This document shows positions 18,465 through 28,100 of a stretch of DNA of 64,000 bases, piece after piece. Location: the NCBI RefSeq assembly GCF_009760405.1, contig NZ_WRPP01000005.1, forward strand, positions 310,001-374,000, in the 5' to 3' direction. The notes below the pieces were generated by a model. It had not been told where the DNA came from and made no database searches. It was given only the letters and a program-made list of their open reading frames with translations. Both the position numbers and the translations under genes were made by a program. Positions within the stretch are counted from its first letter, which is position 1; every line of letters begins with the position of its first letter. Origin of the DNA: Nocardia terrae. GTDB lineage: Bacteria; Actinomycetota; Actinomycetes; Mycobacteriales; Mycobacteriaceae.

Positions 18465-19124
18465 ATGACATCGAAACGCCGCACCTCGAAAACCCCTGCT
18501 ATCCCGACCCGCCGGACTCCGCAGCAGGATCGTTCGCGCGCCATGGTGGCGCGCATCGTCGACGCCGGGCAGCGGGTGCTCATCACCCACGGCTACGACG
18601 GCGCCTCCACCAATCGCATTGCCCTGGCGGCGGACATCAGTCCCGGATCGCTGTATCAGTACTTCCCGAACAAGGACGCGGTGGTCGCCGCGGTGATCGA
18701 GCGCTACACCCGCGAGGTGGCCGAGCGTGTTCGCGCGCGGGTGCTGTCGAATATCGGGAAGCCGCCGGAAGTGTCGGTGCCGGAGACCATCTCGGATCTC
18801 ATGGACGCGCTGGGCAATGACCGTGAACTGCTGCGCGCCGTCGTCGAGCAGACGCCGCGGCTGTCGGCGGACGCGCCGGTGGCGGCCTTCGAGCAGCAGA
18901 TCGGCGAGCTGGCCCGGGTCACCTTGTCCATGGGGTTGTATCCGATTCCCGAGGATGTGGACGCCGACGCCGCGGCCTGGATGCTGGTGCGCGTGGTCGA
19001 GCATCTGACCATCCGGTACCTGCTCGACGGGCCGCCGATTCCGCGTGAACGGTTCCTGGCCGATATCACCCGGCTGATCCTGAACTTCTTCCGGGAACCG
19101 CCGGTGCGAGCCGAACGCGAGTAA
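18465..19124 (+). CDS. TetR/AcrR-family transcriptional regulator
   Basis: A 219-residue regulator with a basic N-terminal tail and a TetR helix-turn-helix (GYDGASTNRIALAADISPGS then LYQYFPNKDAVV, about residues 44-80), followed by a helical ligand-binding domain. It is divergent from the DUF2236 operon, so that operon is the natural target candidate. Confidence 0.88.
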   Translation: MTSKRRTSKTPAIPTRRTPQQDRSRAMVARIVDAGQRVLITHGYDGASTNRIALAADISPGSLYQYFPNKDAVVAAVIERYTREVAERVRARVLSNIGKPPEVSVPETISDLMDALGNDRELLRAVVEQTPRLSADAPVAAFEQQIGELARVTLSMGLYPIPEDVDADAAAWMLVRVVEHLTIRYLLDGPPIPRERFLADITRLILNFFREPPVRAERE

Positions 19125-19149
19125 TCAGACCGGATGGTCGACTGGCTGG

Positions 19150-20538
19150 TCAGCGGGTCACGGATCGGTCGGTCGTCCGGTGGGCGGCGGGCAGGGCGAG
19201 CAGCAGGTCAACGGCCTTCGCGGCGCTCTGGGCCGCACTCTCCATGGTGGCCGACCAGTCGGTTCGGGTCCAATCTCCGGCCAGCACCAGGGTGGGCACC
19301 GAGGTCCGTTGCCCGGGCCGCAGGCCGTCGGTGCCGACCACCTGGGAAAAGGTGGCGCGCGGCATCGGAACCACCTGCGCGTGCAGCACTTTCGCCTCCG
19401 CGGCGGCCGGGTAGTAGCGCCGCAGCAGCGCCATCTGCTCGTCGACCACCTCGTGGTGCGGCTTGTGGATCTGCTCGTAGGCGCCGCTGGTGGTCAGGCA
19501 GTACAGCCAGCCGTTGAGGGTGCCGCGCCCGTGCATGCGCTGCCGGTCGAACACCTCGTCGATGACGCCCGCGCCGCCGATGAGGGCCTCCATCGCGGCC
19601 CGGGTGCCGAGCGGGCGATCCAGGTAGAGGTTGGTGCTGACGATCGGGGTGTAGCCGAGTTTGTCGGCGGCCGAATAGATCTCGTCGTGCTCGGGTAGCT
19701 CGTCGAGCAGCCCGCCGATATAGGAGTTGGGGACCGCGCACACCACCGCGTCGGCCGGTTCCACCTCGCCGTCGGCCAGGACCACCCCGGTCACCGCGCC
19801 GTCCTCGATCCGGATGCGCCGCGCCACCGCACGGTATTTCACCTCCACCCCCTGCCGGTCGAACACCCGCTTCGCGCCCGAGACGAACAGCGTGTCGAGG
19901 TCGGTGGTCGGATAACCGATCGTGACCGGCCGCAAATGCCTGACGCCCAGCCGGATTCCGGTGGCCATCACGTCCGCGAACACCTTGGCCGACTCCTGCC
20001 GCACCGGTTCGGCCGCGATGCCCAGCGCCAGCCAATCCCACAGCGCCTCGCGTGCGGTCTCGGGCATGCCGACCCGCCGCAGCCACTGATCGGTGGTCAG
20101 ATCGGCCAGATCGCCAGGCTGCCGCAGACATTGCCAGCCGAGCCGCAGGGTGGCCGTCGCGGCGCGCAGCCGATCGGCCTTGCTCGCGTCGGGATGCGCC
20201 CCGAACAGCGCGCGGACCGCGGGGAATCCCTTGGTGCCCATGGTGACCACGCGCCCGCCGGGCCAGCGCAGCGCACCGCGCTGCGGAAAGGCCACATACT
20301 GCCGGGTCCCGACACTGTTCAGATATCGGAACAGATGCTGGTACCCGCTGGCGATCACATGCTGCCCGTTATCGGGCACATCGCGCAGCGGCGCGACCTC
20401 GAGCGAATGCGTACGCCCACCCAGCCGCCCGCGCCGCTCCAGCAGGACGACCCGCTTCCCCGCCTCGGCCAGCCACACCGCCGACGCCAGCCCCGCCAAT
20501 CCCCCGCCGATGACGACATACCGCCGCGGATCGTCCAT
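19150..20538 (-). CDS. FAD-dependent amine-oxidase-fold oxidoreductase, HpnE-like
   Basis: A 462-residue flavoprotein. The N-terminal dinucleotide motif is VIGGGLAGLASAVWLAEAGKRV, followed by ERRGRLGGRT; the C-terminal FAD motif is LAGDWTRTDWSATMESA. It belongs to the phytoene-desaturase/hydroxysqualene-dehydroxylase (HpnE) group that acts on isoprenoid chains. No other hopanoid or carotenoid gene is nearby, so the substrate is not settled. ATG 20538 follows GAGGGGC. The 290 bp upstream to the LCP gene show no further gene. Confidence 0.78.
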   Translation of the reverse strand: MDDPRRYVVIGGGLAGLASAVWLAEAGKRVVLLERRGRLGGRTHSLEVAPLRDVPDNGQHVIASGYQHLFRYLNSVGTRQYVAFPQRGALRWPGGRVVTMGTKGFPAVRALFGAHPDASKADRLRAATATLRLGWQCLRQPGDLADLTTDQWLRRVGMPETAREALWDWLALGIAAEPVRQESAKVFADVMATGIRLGVRHLRPVTIGYPTTDLDTLFVSGAKRVFDRQGVEVKYRAVARRIRIEDGAVTGVVLADGEVEPADAVVCAVPNSYIGGLLDELPEHDEIYSAADKLGYTPIVSTNLYLDRPLGTRAAMEALIGGAGVIDEVFDRQRMHGRGTLNGWLYCLTTSGAYEQIHKPHHEVVDEQMALLRRYYPAAAEAKVLHAQVVPMPRATFSQVVGTDGLRPGQRTSVPTLVLAGDWTRTDWSATMESAAQSAAKAVDLLLALPAAHRTTDRSVTR

Positions 20539-20828
20539 GAGCGCCCCTCGAACCAGTGCCTGCACCAACGAACCTACGCCCGCCCGGCCGATGCCACCCG
20601 CGAATGCGGTTATCCCGCAGTGGATTACCTTGCCCGACACGGGCGCGAGAGCTCCGCTGCACAAACGCCCTCACAATCAGAATTCCGGCGCCGCATCGGG
20701 TCCGATCGACCGCGCGGCGGATCTGGAGGGTGACGACCCGGTACCGGGGGTCGGGCTGTACATCCCTGCCGTGTGGCGGCAACCGAGTTGACGCCGCCTT
20801 CGCGTTCGCCTGCGCCGAGCCGCCGCAC

Positions 20829-22526
20829 TCACCGGACGCAAGGGATGCCGCCGGTGTCCATTTGGGACAGGTCGGTGGCGGCGGGGGCATTGGTGCCGGG
20901 AGCGGTGGCCGAGACGGGGGCGGGTGGGGTGGTCGAGGTCTTGGGTGCGGTGGTCCGAGGGGTGGTTGTGGTCGAATCGGGTTGGTCGGCCACGAGATTC
21001 GCGATGGGACCGGTGCGGGCGTCGCCGCCGAGGGTCAGCTGGATGGTTTGGTCCTCGACCTTGGTGGATGGGGTGGCGGTGAGGCCGAGTTGGGTGGCCA
21101 GGGCGGTGGCGGCGGATTCGGCGCCGGTGCCGTAGGTGAGCAGGGTGGTGTCTCGGGGTGTGCCGGTGTTCGTGGCGCCGCGGGTGAATCCGCGGGTGGT
21201 GAGGACCTCCTGAACCTGGGCGGCCAGGCCGTTCTGCCCGGAACCGTTGGTCACGTTCAGCACGACTCCGGCGGCGTCGGGGATCGCGGTGGTCGTGGTG
21301 GGCGCGGGTGTGGTGGTCGTGGTGTCGGAATCGCCTGTGGAGAGCAGGTTCCGCACGATGGCGTGGATCTCGTCGGTGTCGACGATATTGATCGACTCGC
21401 CCGCGTCGTCGGTGCCGAAGTCCTTGACCGGCAGGGTGTAGAGGGAGGCTCCGTCGTTGAACAGCGCGGAGGCGCGTTGGGCGAAGGCCAGCGGATCCAT
21501 GCTCTTGTCGATGGCGGTGTTCTGCTTGGCGATGTCGAGCAGGCTGCGCAGCTTGCTCGGACTGCTCAGGGTGCCGCTGTCGGACAGTTGGCGCAGCAGC
21601 GACACGATGAACGCCTGCTGACGGCGGGTGCGGTCGAGATCGGTGAACAGCGGCTGATCCGGGTCGCGGCGCTGGCGGACGAAGGCCATGGCCTGCGAGG
21701 CGTCGATCTGCTGCTTGCCCTTCTTGAAATTGGCGCCGGAGTAGCTGTCGGAGGTGTCCTCGTTGAGGCACACCGTGATCGGCTGCACCGCCTGCGCGAT
21801 CTGGAAGAACGCGGCCAGCGTGACCTCGACGAAATGGTCGACGGGGACATTGCCCAGAAACTTGGTGACGGTGTTGCTTTCGGCCAACCGGCCCGCGTCC
21901 CGCGATCGCTGATCGAGTTCCAGCGCGTCCTTGACCCCGGCGGCGGTGAGCTTGTCCTTGGCCCGCGCGTAGGCGAAACCGTAGGCCTGCTTGATCTTTC
22001 CCTTGCACGGCGAGGTGGCGCACGACGCGGGATCGAGGGTGACGTAGTCGTCGCGGGGAATGGAGATGGCGGTGGATTTGGAGCCGTCACCCGGAATGTG
22101 CACCAGGATCAGCACATTGGAGTTGAACCCGCCCTCGCTGTCGTCCCCCGCGTGCAGCGCGTCGTACATGTCCTGCGGTAGTGGATTGCCGTGCTCGTCG
22201 AGCCTGCTGTCGAGCCCCATGATGAGAATGTTCTGCGTCTTACCACTGGATTTGGGCCCCTCCGGGCTGACCCCGGCGAACGTGAGCCCGTTCAGTTCCC
22301 GGTGATACTGCCGCCAGGCCGTCCCGGTGGCGACCAGCACCGCCACCGCCACCAGAACCATTGCCGCCCGCCCGGCCAGCAGCATCCGATGCGATCGCCC
22401 GAGGCTCTCGCGTGGACGTCGACCGGCGGGCGGGCGGGGTCTGGACCGCCCGGCCGGCGGTAGCGGCACCGTGGCAGGGTCGTACGCCGCCGATTGTCTC
22501 CCCCGACGATCACGCGCGTGCGTCAT
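20829..22526 (-). CDS. LytR-CpsA-Psr (LCP) family cell-wall ligase with LytR_C domain
   Basis: A 565-residue protein: cytoplasmic Pro/Arg-rich tail, one membrane span (about residues 50-72), LCP domain (about 95-330) with ILIMGLDSR, ISIPRDDYV and FVRQRRDPD motifs carrying the conserved Asp and Arg residues, then a Thr-rich linker, a LytR_C domain (VLNVTNGSGQNGLAAQV) and a second Thr/Pro-rich tail. In mycolate-containing bacteria such enzymes attach arabinogalactan to peptidoglycan. Two low-complexity Thr-rich tracts are notable. Confidence 0.9.
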   Translation of the reverse strand: MTHARDRRGRQSAAYDPATVPLPPAGRSRPRPPAGRRPRESLGRSHRMLLAGRAAMVLVAVAVLVATGTAWRQYHRELNGLTFAGVSPEGPKSSGKTQNILIMGLDSRLDEHGNPLPQDMYDALHAGDDSEGGFNSNVLILVHIPGDGSKSTAISIPRDDYVTLDPASCATSPCKGKIKQAYGFAYARAKDKLTAAGVKDALELDQRSRDAGRLAESNTVTKFLGNVPVDHFVEVTLAAFFQIAQAVQPITVCLNEDTSDSYSGANFKKGKQQIDASQAMAFVRQRRDPDQPLFTDLDRTRRQQAFIVSLLRQLSDSGTLSSPSKLRSLLDIAKQNTAIDKSMDPLAFAQRASALFNDGASLYTLPVKDFGTDDAGESINIVDTDEIHAIVRNLLSTGDSDTTTTTPAPTTTTAIPDAAGVVLNVTNGSGQNGLAAQVQEVLTTRGFTRGATNTGTPRDTTLLTYGTGAESAATALATQLGLTATPSTKVEDQTIQLTLGGDARTGPIANLVADQPDSTTTTPRTTAPKTSTTPPAPVSATAPGTNAPAATDLSQMDTGGIPCVR

Positions 22527-22559
22527 GCCTTCCGAGACTAGCCCGTCACGGCCGGGTGA

Positions 22560-23501
22560 CTACCCCGCAGCGGCCGATGCCGGTAGTTCCGGGATCAACC
22601 CGCCCAACGCTCTTTGCGCCAGCCATCGATGACGTTCGTCCATCAGCGAGACCGCGAAATGGTCCGAGGTCGGTGCTTCGGTGTAGCCGATCCGGCCGCC
22701 GCTCCCGATGTATTGCTCGATGTAGTTGTACAGAATCGGGCTCTGCGCGCGGAGGCCGGCGACATCCACCTTGAACAGGCAGAAGCCGACGTAGAAGCTT
22801 TCGGCGGCGACGCTGAACCGGCACCGTTCGATATCGGCGGGGCTCAACCGTTGCCTCCGGAGCAGGGTCCGGAACTGGCGCACGAGAAGCTCCCGATCCG
22901 GCATGTCCGGCGACAGGACGAAATGATAACCGCGCCTTCGGGATAGATTCTCCGCGACGATATCGAAGAAGCGCCCCGCCGCCACACCCTGTTCGATATC
23001 GCCCTCGACCGCAACCAGATCTTCCTTGAGATCCATGGCCACGACAATGCTCTCCTCGCTGAATCTCTCCAATTCGAGGGCTTGATAATGGTCGAGCATT
23101 CCGGCGAAGGTCGCCGGACGTTTCACCGCGCTCTGCGCGGCTATTGCGATGTGTCCGGCGATTATTTCGCCGATCTTCGCCACGAATGCCGACTGCGCGG
23201 CGGCGTCCGCGCGAGCCGTGGCCAGACCGGCTTCCATGTAGCGGGCGATCGGGCCGTAGTCCAGGGTCCCGCTGGAGCCGGCGACGCTGTCCTCGCCGAA
23301 CATCAAGTAGTCCAACGACACTCCGAAGAGGTCGGCGATGGTCACCAGCTTCTCCACGCTGGGCCTGGTCTGCCCCTTGAGGTACTGGGACAGCGCGGCC
23401 GGTGTGATACCGAGATCAGCGCTGACGCGCCGGCGGTTGCCCTGGTAGTCGCCATTGTCGATGAGATGCTTGAGCGTTGCCGCCAACTTGACCTCGCGCA
23501 T
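22560..23501 (-). CDS. XRE-family transcriptional regulator
   Basis: A 313-residue protein with an N-terminal Cro/C1-type helix-turn-helix (RRRVSADLGITPAALSQYLKG, then IADLFGVSLDYLMFGED) and a long helical C-terminal domain of no recognised family. ATG 23501 is chosen over upstream in-frame codons because homology starts there. It is divergent from the membrane-protein gene at 23689, and the region between contains repeated sites (see 23532-23597), so it probably controls itself and that gene. Confidence 0.8.
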   Translation of the reverse strand: MREVKLAATLKHLIDNGDYQGNRRRVSADLGITPAALSQYLKGQTRPSVEKLVTIADLFGVSLDYLMFGEDSVAGSSGTLDYGPIARYMEAGLATARADAAAQSAFVAKIGEIIAGHIAIAAQSAVKRPATFAGMLDHYQALELERFSEESIVVAMDLKEDLVAVEGDIEQGVAAGRFFDIVAENLSRRRGYHFVLSPDMPDRELLVRQFRTLLRRQRLSPADIERCRFSVAAESFYVGFCLFKVDVAGLRAQSPILYNYIEQYIGSGGRIGYTEAPTSDHFAVSLMDERHRWLAQRALGGLIPELPASAAAG

Positions 23502-23531
23502 GACCCACCACTCTCGATCCACGGTTGTATC

Positions 23532-23597
23532 AAGCATAACTTGCCGGTCGAGCAATGACTTTCAAGTGGCACTTTGAATATTAAAGCGTTACTTGAC
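23532..23597. promoter_or_regulatory. Direct repeats and dyad in the XRE/membrane-protein divergent promoter
   Basis: Two 14-bp direct repeats, AAGCATAACTTGCC (23532-23545) and AAGCGTTACTTGAC (23584-23597), agree at 11 of 14 bases. Between them is an imperfect palindrome, TTCAAGTGG then CACTTTGAA. The second repeat overlaps TTGACA (23593-23598). These look like binding sites for the adjacent regulator. Confidence 0.5.
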
Positions 23598-23688
23598 AAT
23601 TCGGTCACTCGCGACGACCCTCGGATATATTGGGACCTTCGGGCCCCAGCCGCCGAAAACAGAAAATGAACCGAACAAAGAAACCGTC

Positions 23689-24264
23689 ATGCTCTACAAC
23701 CCGCCACAGAACTACACGAAACTCGACGAACCTCTCGACACACAACCACTTGTTCTGCCGCGGCGCGGTTCGGTTATCGGAACGATCATCGGTCGACCGG
23801 ACCGCGTGGTAACCGCGGTCCCGCAACCACTCTGGTTCGTGGCGCCGATGCTGGTCCTCCTGGCCGAGCAGGTGTTTCTGCCCGTCGCGGTGCTACCGAC
23901 CCTGGCGGCGTTCATCATCGCGGCCGGGGCGCAACATCGGCTGGCCCGCGCGAAGAATCGAGACCTCGCCCGATTCTTCGCGCGATTCTCACCGGTGGAG
24001 CACCGCTGGGCAATGGTCCTGCGGTTCATCGACACTGAGGGCCGCAAGCGCGAGACCCGTTTCCTCCCGACCCGGTCCATGGAATTGACAATCGACGACC
24101 CGATTTTCACCAACGGATGGATCGGCCACCGCGACCGGCTCAGCATCTGGGGTCTGACCAATATCCGCACCGGAGTTCACCGTACGAGCCGCGCCCTGGC
24201 CGTCTGGCCCATCGTCCTCACCAGTGTCGCCATCATGGCGCTCACCGCGGCCGCGGTGTTGTGA
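23689..24264 (+). CDS. Membrane protein of unknown function
   Basis: About 191 residues: a polar N-terminal stretch, a hydrophobic hairpin (about residues 47-80), a basic cytoplasmic domain (DLARFFARFSPVEHRW) and a C-terminal span (about 168-190). No family recognised. ATG 23689 is preferred; the open frame begins 96 bp earlier inside the promoter region. Divergent from the XRE regulator, which likely controls it. Confidence 0.55.
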   Translation: MLYNPPQNYTKLDEPLDTQPLVLPRRGSVIGTIIGRPDRVVTAVPQPLWFVAPMLVLLAEQVFLPVAVLPTLAAFIIAAGAQHRLARAKNRDLARFFARFSPVEHRWAMVLRFIDTEGRKRETRFLPTRSMELTIDDPIFTNGWIGHRDRLSIWGLTNIRTGVHRTSRALAVWPIVLTSVAIMALTAAAVL

Positions 24265-24309
24265 CCTCGGCATCACCGCTGCAACCGGCAAGGTGTCCTG
24301 ATCGAGAAA

Positions 24310-24344
24310 GGCCGTAACCACCACGCGGAGTGGCGGTTACGGCC
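24310..24344. terminator. Strong hairpin between convergent genes
   Basis: Arms GGCCGTAACCACCAC (24310-24324) and GTGGCGGTTACGGCC (24330-24344) pair with one mismatch around a 5-base loop. It sits between the stops of the membrane-protein gene (24264) and the permease gene (24366) and probably ends transcription from both sides. Confidence 0.75.
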
Positions 24345-24365
24345 TCGACTTCTTCGGAGGGGCTG

Positions 24366-25772
24366 TCAGGCAGCGGTTTCCGCGTGTTTGCGGGACAGCA
24401 GCGGATAGCCGATGCAGACCAGGGCTCCCCAGACGACGCCGACGATCAGGGCGCTGCGGCCGTCCTCGGTGAAGAACAGCAGCACCACGACCAGGGCCAG
24501 GAAGACCAGGGCGAGGGCGGTGGTGAACGGCGCGCCCGGGAGGCGGTAATCGCTGGCGGGCAGCGCACCCTGCTTGACGCGCAGGCGGTAGATCAGGTGG
24601 CAGACCAGGATCATGCCCCACACGAAGATGATGCCCATGGTGGACACCGAGGTGATGTAGCCGAAGGCCTTGTCCGGGGAGAAGTAGTTCACGGCCACGC
24701 CGATCACCATGACCGCCGCGGAGACCGCGATTCCCGCGGCGGGCACCGAGCGGGGGCTCAGCGAGCCGAGGGCGGCGGGGGCTTCCTCGCGGTGGGCGAG
24801 GCTGCGCAGCATGCGGCCGGTCGAATAGATGCCCGAGTTGCACGATGACAGGGCCGCGGTCAGCAGCACGAAGTTGATGATGCCCGCCGCGCCCGGGATG
24901 CCGATCTGCTCGAAGACCTCGACGAACGGGCTGCGGCCCGCGTGGAAGGTGCGCCAGCTCGACACCGACATGATCACGATGAGCGCGCCGATGTAGAACA
25001 GGCCGATGCGGAAGGGCAGCGTGTTGATGGCCTTGCGCAGGGTGGTCTTCGGGTCGCGGGCCTCACCGGCGGTGACGCCGACCAGTTCCACACCGACATA
25101 GGCGAACACGACGATCTGCAATGCCAGCAGCGCCTGGCCGAAGCCGTTGGGGAACACGCCGCCGTCGTTCCACAGGTTGGTGACGGTCGGGTTGGCGGCG
25201 TGGCCGAAGTGGAAGATCAGCACGCCGATGCCGATCACGATCATGGCCACGATGGCGGTGACCTTGATGGCGGAGAACCAGAATTCGCCCTCGCCGAACA
25301 GTCGCACCGACACCAGGTTGGCGATGAACATGATGCCCAGCACCACCAGCGCGGTCACCCACTGCGGGATGTCGAACCAGTACTGCACGTATTTACCGGC
25401 GACGGTGATCTCGGCCATGCAGGTCGCGACCCAGACCGCCCAATACGTCCAACCGGTGGCGAATCCGGCGAAGCGGCCCAGGAACTCGTTCGCGTATTCG
25501 GCGAAGCTGCCGGTGACCGGGCGATAGGTGAGCAGCTCGCCCAGCGCCCGCATGATCACGAAGATCGCGAGGCCGGCGGCGAGGTAGCAGAGGATGAGCG
25601 CCGGGCCGGCCTTCTGGATCGCGCCGCCCGCGCCGTAGAACAGTCCGGTGCCGATCGCGCCGCCGATGGCGATCATCTGGATGGTGCGCGGGGACAGGCC
25701 GCGCGAATATCCCTCGTCCTCGGCGGGTGCGGCGGTACCGGTGCCCGGTAGCTGCCTTTCCGATGCAGTCAA
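24366..25772 (-). CDS. Amino-acid permease (APC, AAT family)
   Basis: A 468-residue permease with twelve predicted spans and the amino-acid transporter family signature: RGLSPRTIQMIAIGGAIGTGLFYGAG near residue 25, PALILCYLAAG, and GELLTYRPVTGSFAEYA near residue 80. The family imports amino acids such as asparagine, phenylalanine, proline or GABA with protons; the substrate here is unclear. It stands alone between a terminator and an FMN-binding protein gene. Confidence 0.9.
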   Translation of the reverse strand: MTASERQLPGTGTAAPAEDEGYSRGLSPRTIQMIAIGGAIGTGLFYGAGGAIQKAGPALILCYLAAGLAIFVIMRALGELLTYRPVTGSFAEYANEFLGRFAGFATGWTYWAVWVATCMAEITVAGKYVQYWFDIPQWVTALVVLGIMFIANLVSVRLFGEGEFWFSAIKVTAIVAMIVIGIGVLIFHFGHAANPTVTNLWNDGGVFPNGFGQALLALQIVVFAYVGVELVGVTAGEARDPKTTLRKAINTLPFRIGLFYIGALIVIMSVSSWRTFHAGRSPFVEVFEQIGIPGAAGIINFVLLTAALSSCNSGIYSTGRMLRSLAHREEAPAALGSLSPRSVPAAGIAVSAAVMVIGVAVNYFSPDKAFGYITSVSTMGIIFVWGMILVCHLIYRLRVKQGALPASDYRLPGAPFTTALALVFLALVVVLLFFTEDGRSALIVGVVWGALVCIGYPLLSRKHAETAA

Positions 25773-25946
25773 ATGCGGTTCCTCTCACGTGCGCGCGACC
25801 GGAACTCGCCATTGGTGTCGCGAGGTATCCGGCCGCGCCGAGCTTGCCGGCGGATTGCCGTGCTCGGTCCAACGGCGTGTCACGCTACCGGAGAGGTATT
25901 TGGCGTCACAGTCACCGCCGCACGTGGCGTGGTGCGCGGGCGTGGC

Positions 25947-26411
25947 TCAGCCGGCCTCGTCGATCAGTTCCAGCCCCGTGACGACCTCGGTCTCGATCCG
26001 GATGACATGGTCCATCGGCAGGTTTATCCATGGATCGAGCAGAGTCTCGTACCGCTGTACCTGCTCCGGGTCCATCACCACGCGTGCCACCCCGGTGACG
26101 ATCACGCTCCAGCCCTGCCGGGTGTGCTCGTCGAAGGAGTCGGCCTCGTAGGCCACCACCTGGCCGTCGCCCCGCAACAGGCTTGCGCCCAGATGCGCGC
26201 GCACCACCACGACGTCCTCTTCGACGATGTGATTGACAGGCCGGATGATCGGAAGTCCCCGGCGCGAGTAGACAATTCGCCCGTATTGCGCGCTCGCCAG
26301 CCGTTTCAGAGAATCGGCAGCCGAGAGCTCGCGCAGCTTTCGTGCCCCAACGCCGCCCATTCCTCCGATTGTGGTCGATCGTGAGGAAATTCGCCAATTG
26401 CCTTGCCGCAT
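25947..26411 (-). CDS. Pyridoxamine 5'-phosphate oxidase-like FMN-binding protein
   Basis: About 154 residues of the split-barrel flavin family: SADSLKRLASAQYGRIVYS near residue 35, LPIIRPVNHIVEEDVVVVRA (flavin-binding strand pair), then YEADSFDEHTRQGWSVIVTGVA. Such proteins bind FMN, F420 or haem and often act as reductases; the role is unknown. ATG 26411 has GGAG upstream; ATG 26432, which overlaps the ligase stop as TGATG, is the alternative. Either way it follows the ligase gene closely. A paralogue at 49395-49871 is disrupted. Confidence 0.82.
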   Translation of the reverse strand: MRQGNWRISSRSTTIGGMGGVGARKLRELSAADSLKRLASAQYGRIVYSRRGLPIIRPVNHIVEEDVVVVRAHLGASLLRGDGQVVAYEADSFDEHTRQGWSVIVTGVARVVMDPEQVQRYETLLDPWINLPMDHVIRIETEVVTGLELIDEAG

Positions 26412-26431
26412 CTCATGGTTCACTCCCAGCA

Positions 26432-27427
26432 TCAGCGCACCGGCGGCACCTCCACCAGGGCGGGGGGCTTGTCGGTGCGCAGGCCCTTCCAGCTGGGCAT
26501 GCGCAGGCGTTCGCCGGAGAATTCGCGGTATTCGACGTCGGCGACCAGGATCGGGTCCACCCAGTGCCAGCCGCCCGCAGCGGCTTCCGGCGGGGTGTGT
26601 TCGAAAGGGCTTGCCGAGACCGTGATCTCGTCCAGTGCGCGGCGCAGCACACGGCGGGCGGCGTGGGTGAAGCCGGTGCCCACATTGCCGATGAAAACCA
26701 ACCTCCCCGTATTGTCGTGCGCGCCCATCACCAGCGAGCCGAACGTGGCGCCGAACGCGCCCGCACCCGGCGTCCAGCCCGCCACCACCACCTCGGTGTT
26801 CTGCCGCAGCGGCGTCTTGATCCACGCCGGCGATCGCCGGCCGGGCAGATACACCGAATCCGTTCGCTTCGAGACGATCCCCTCGATCCGATGCTCGCGC
26901 GCCACCTGCAGCAACTTCTCCGCGTCCACACCGGTCCAGTACGGCGGCACCGAAACCGGTGCGGCGGGGTGCAATTCGGCCAGGCGACCCCGCCGCTCGA
27001 GGTACGTCTCCCCCGTCACGTCCAGGCCGTCGACCGTGAGCAGATCGAAGACGAAGAACTGCACGGGCACCTCGGCCACCAACTGCTCCCCCGGCCGCGC
27101 CACGTGCATGCGCCGCTGCAGCAGCCCGAACGACGGCGCGCCGTCACGATCCTGGGCGATGATCTCCCCGTCGAGGATCACGGAGGCGTTGCCGGGCAAC
27201 GCTTTCAACGCCGCGACGACTTCCGGATACGCCGCGCTCACGTCGTTCCCGTTGCGGCTGTACAGGGCGCATCCCCCGCTCTCGCACACCGCGATGATCC
27301 GCACCCCGTCCCATTTCATCTCCACCGCCCAGCCCGGCCCGTCCGGCGGTGCGCCCCCGGTCGCCAGCATGGGCGACGGGCCACGACGGAGGGACACGGC
27401 CACCGGAGCCGCTACCCGCGCCGACAA
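26432..27427 (-). CDS. ATP-dependent DNA ligase (LigD/LigC ligase-domain type)
   Basis: A 331-residue ligase: the adenylation motif EMKWDGVR has the nucleotide-acceptor lysine near residue 38; ILDGEIIA, FFVFDLL and EGIVSKR are later nucleotidyltransferase motifs; AWIKTPLR gives the motif V lysine; the OB domain (VVAGWTPGAG to the end) follows. It has no polymerase or nuclease domain, so it resembles stand-alone LigC or the LigD ligase module used in end joining. No Ku gene is nearby. Confidence 0.9.
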   Translation of the reverse strand: MSARVAAPVAVSLRRGPSPMLATGGAPPDGPGWAVEMKWDGVRIIAVCESGGCALYSRNGNDVSAAYPEVVAALKALPGNASVILDGEIIAQDRDGAPSFGLLQRRMHVARPGEQLVAEVPVQFFVFDLLTVDGLDVTGETYLERRGRLAELHPAAPVSVPPYWTGVDAEKLLQVAREHRIEGIVSKRTDSVYLPGRRSPAWIKTPLRQNTEVVVAGWTPGAGAFGATFGSLVMGAHDNTGRLVFIGNVGTGFTHAARRVLRRALDEITVSASPFEHTPPEAAAGGWHWVDPILVADVEYREFSGERLRMPSWKGLRTDKPPALVEVPPVR

Positions 27428-27608
27428 CCAGGCAATGGGGACATATCCGAAAGTTTGCTACTGAGTTGCCGACTAGGCGCGGCGGCACGCCGAGAACCCC
27501 GTACCGCGATCCGGACATAGCCGTCACGGCGTGCGCGAACCGCCGAGACTTGCGGACAACCCGCCGGTCATCGGGTTTGGCCCGGGTAGCAGCGGGCATG
27601 TCGACAAC

Positions 27609-28076
27609 ATGTTCACAATCATCGGGCTCATCGCTCTGCTGGGTGCTGTGACCGTGGCGGTGGCCGGAATTCAGGCCAACAGCGGTGGCAGCCATACCCT
27701 GCCCAACGGGTTCACCGTTTTCGACCACGCCTATGGCGGGTCCTCCGGATTGTTGTTCGCCTACGGAATATTGGTCGGTGCGGTCGGCACGGCGGGATTC
27801 ATCCTGTTGCTGGCCGGTCTCTGGACCACCTCCCGGCGCGGGGTGGTGGCGCGCCGCGAGCTGCGCCAGTCCCGGCGCGAAATGGCGGCGGCGCGAAAGG
27901 AACTCGCAAAACCGGCACCGGCGGCCAAGCCCGCGCGTAGCGTAGATGCGCCCCGGCAGCCGGTGGTTCCCATGACCAAGACCCCGCAACGCCTGTTCGC
28001 GCGGCCGACGTGGTCGGTCAACCCGTTCCGCAAGGGCCAGGGCACACCCGCCACCACCGAACCTGCCGCAAAATAG
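27609..28076 (+). CDS. Small membrane protein with basic tail
   Basis: About 155 residues: spans near residues 2-20 and 49-70, then a charged helical tail (RRELRQSRREMAAARKELAK) and a Pro-rich basic C-terminus. ATG 27609 starts right before the first span; the longer frame from 27531 adds a stretch without homology character. No family recognised. Followed closely by the small DUF6131-like gene. Confidence 0.55.
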   Translation: MFTIIGLIALLGAVTVAVAGIQANSGGSHTLPNGFTVFDHAYGGSSGLLFAYGILVGAVGTAGFILLLAGLWTTSRRGVVARRELRQSRREMAAARKELAKPAPAAKPARSVDAPRQPVVPMTKTPQRLFARPTWSVNPFRKGQGTPATTEPAAK

Positions 28077-28100
28077 GACTCCGGTCCCAGAGGACATCGC

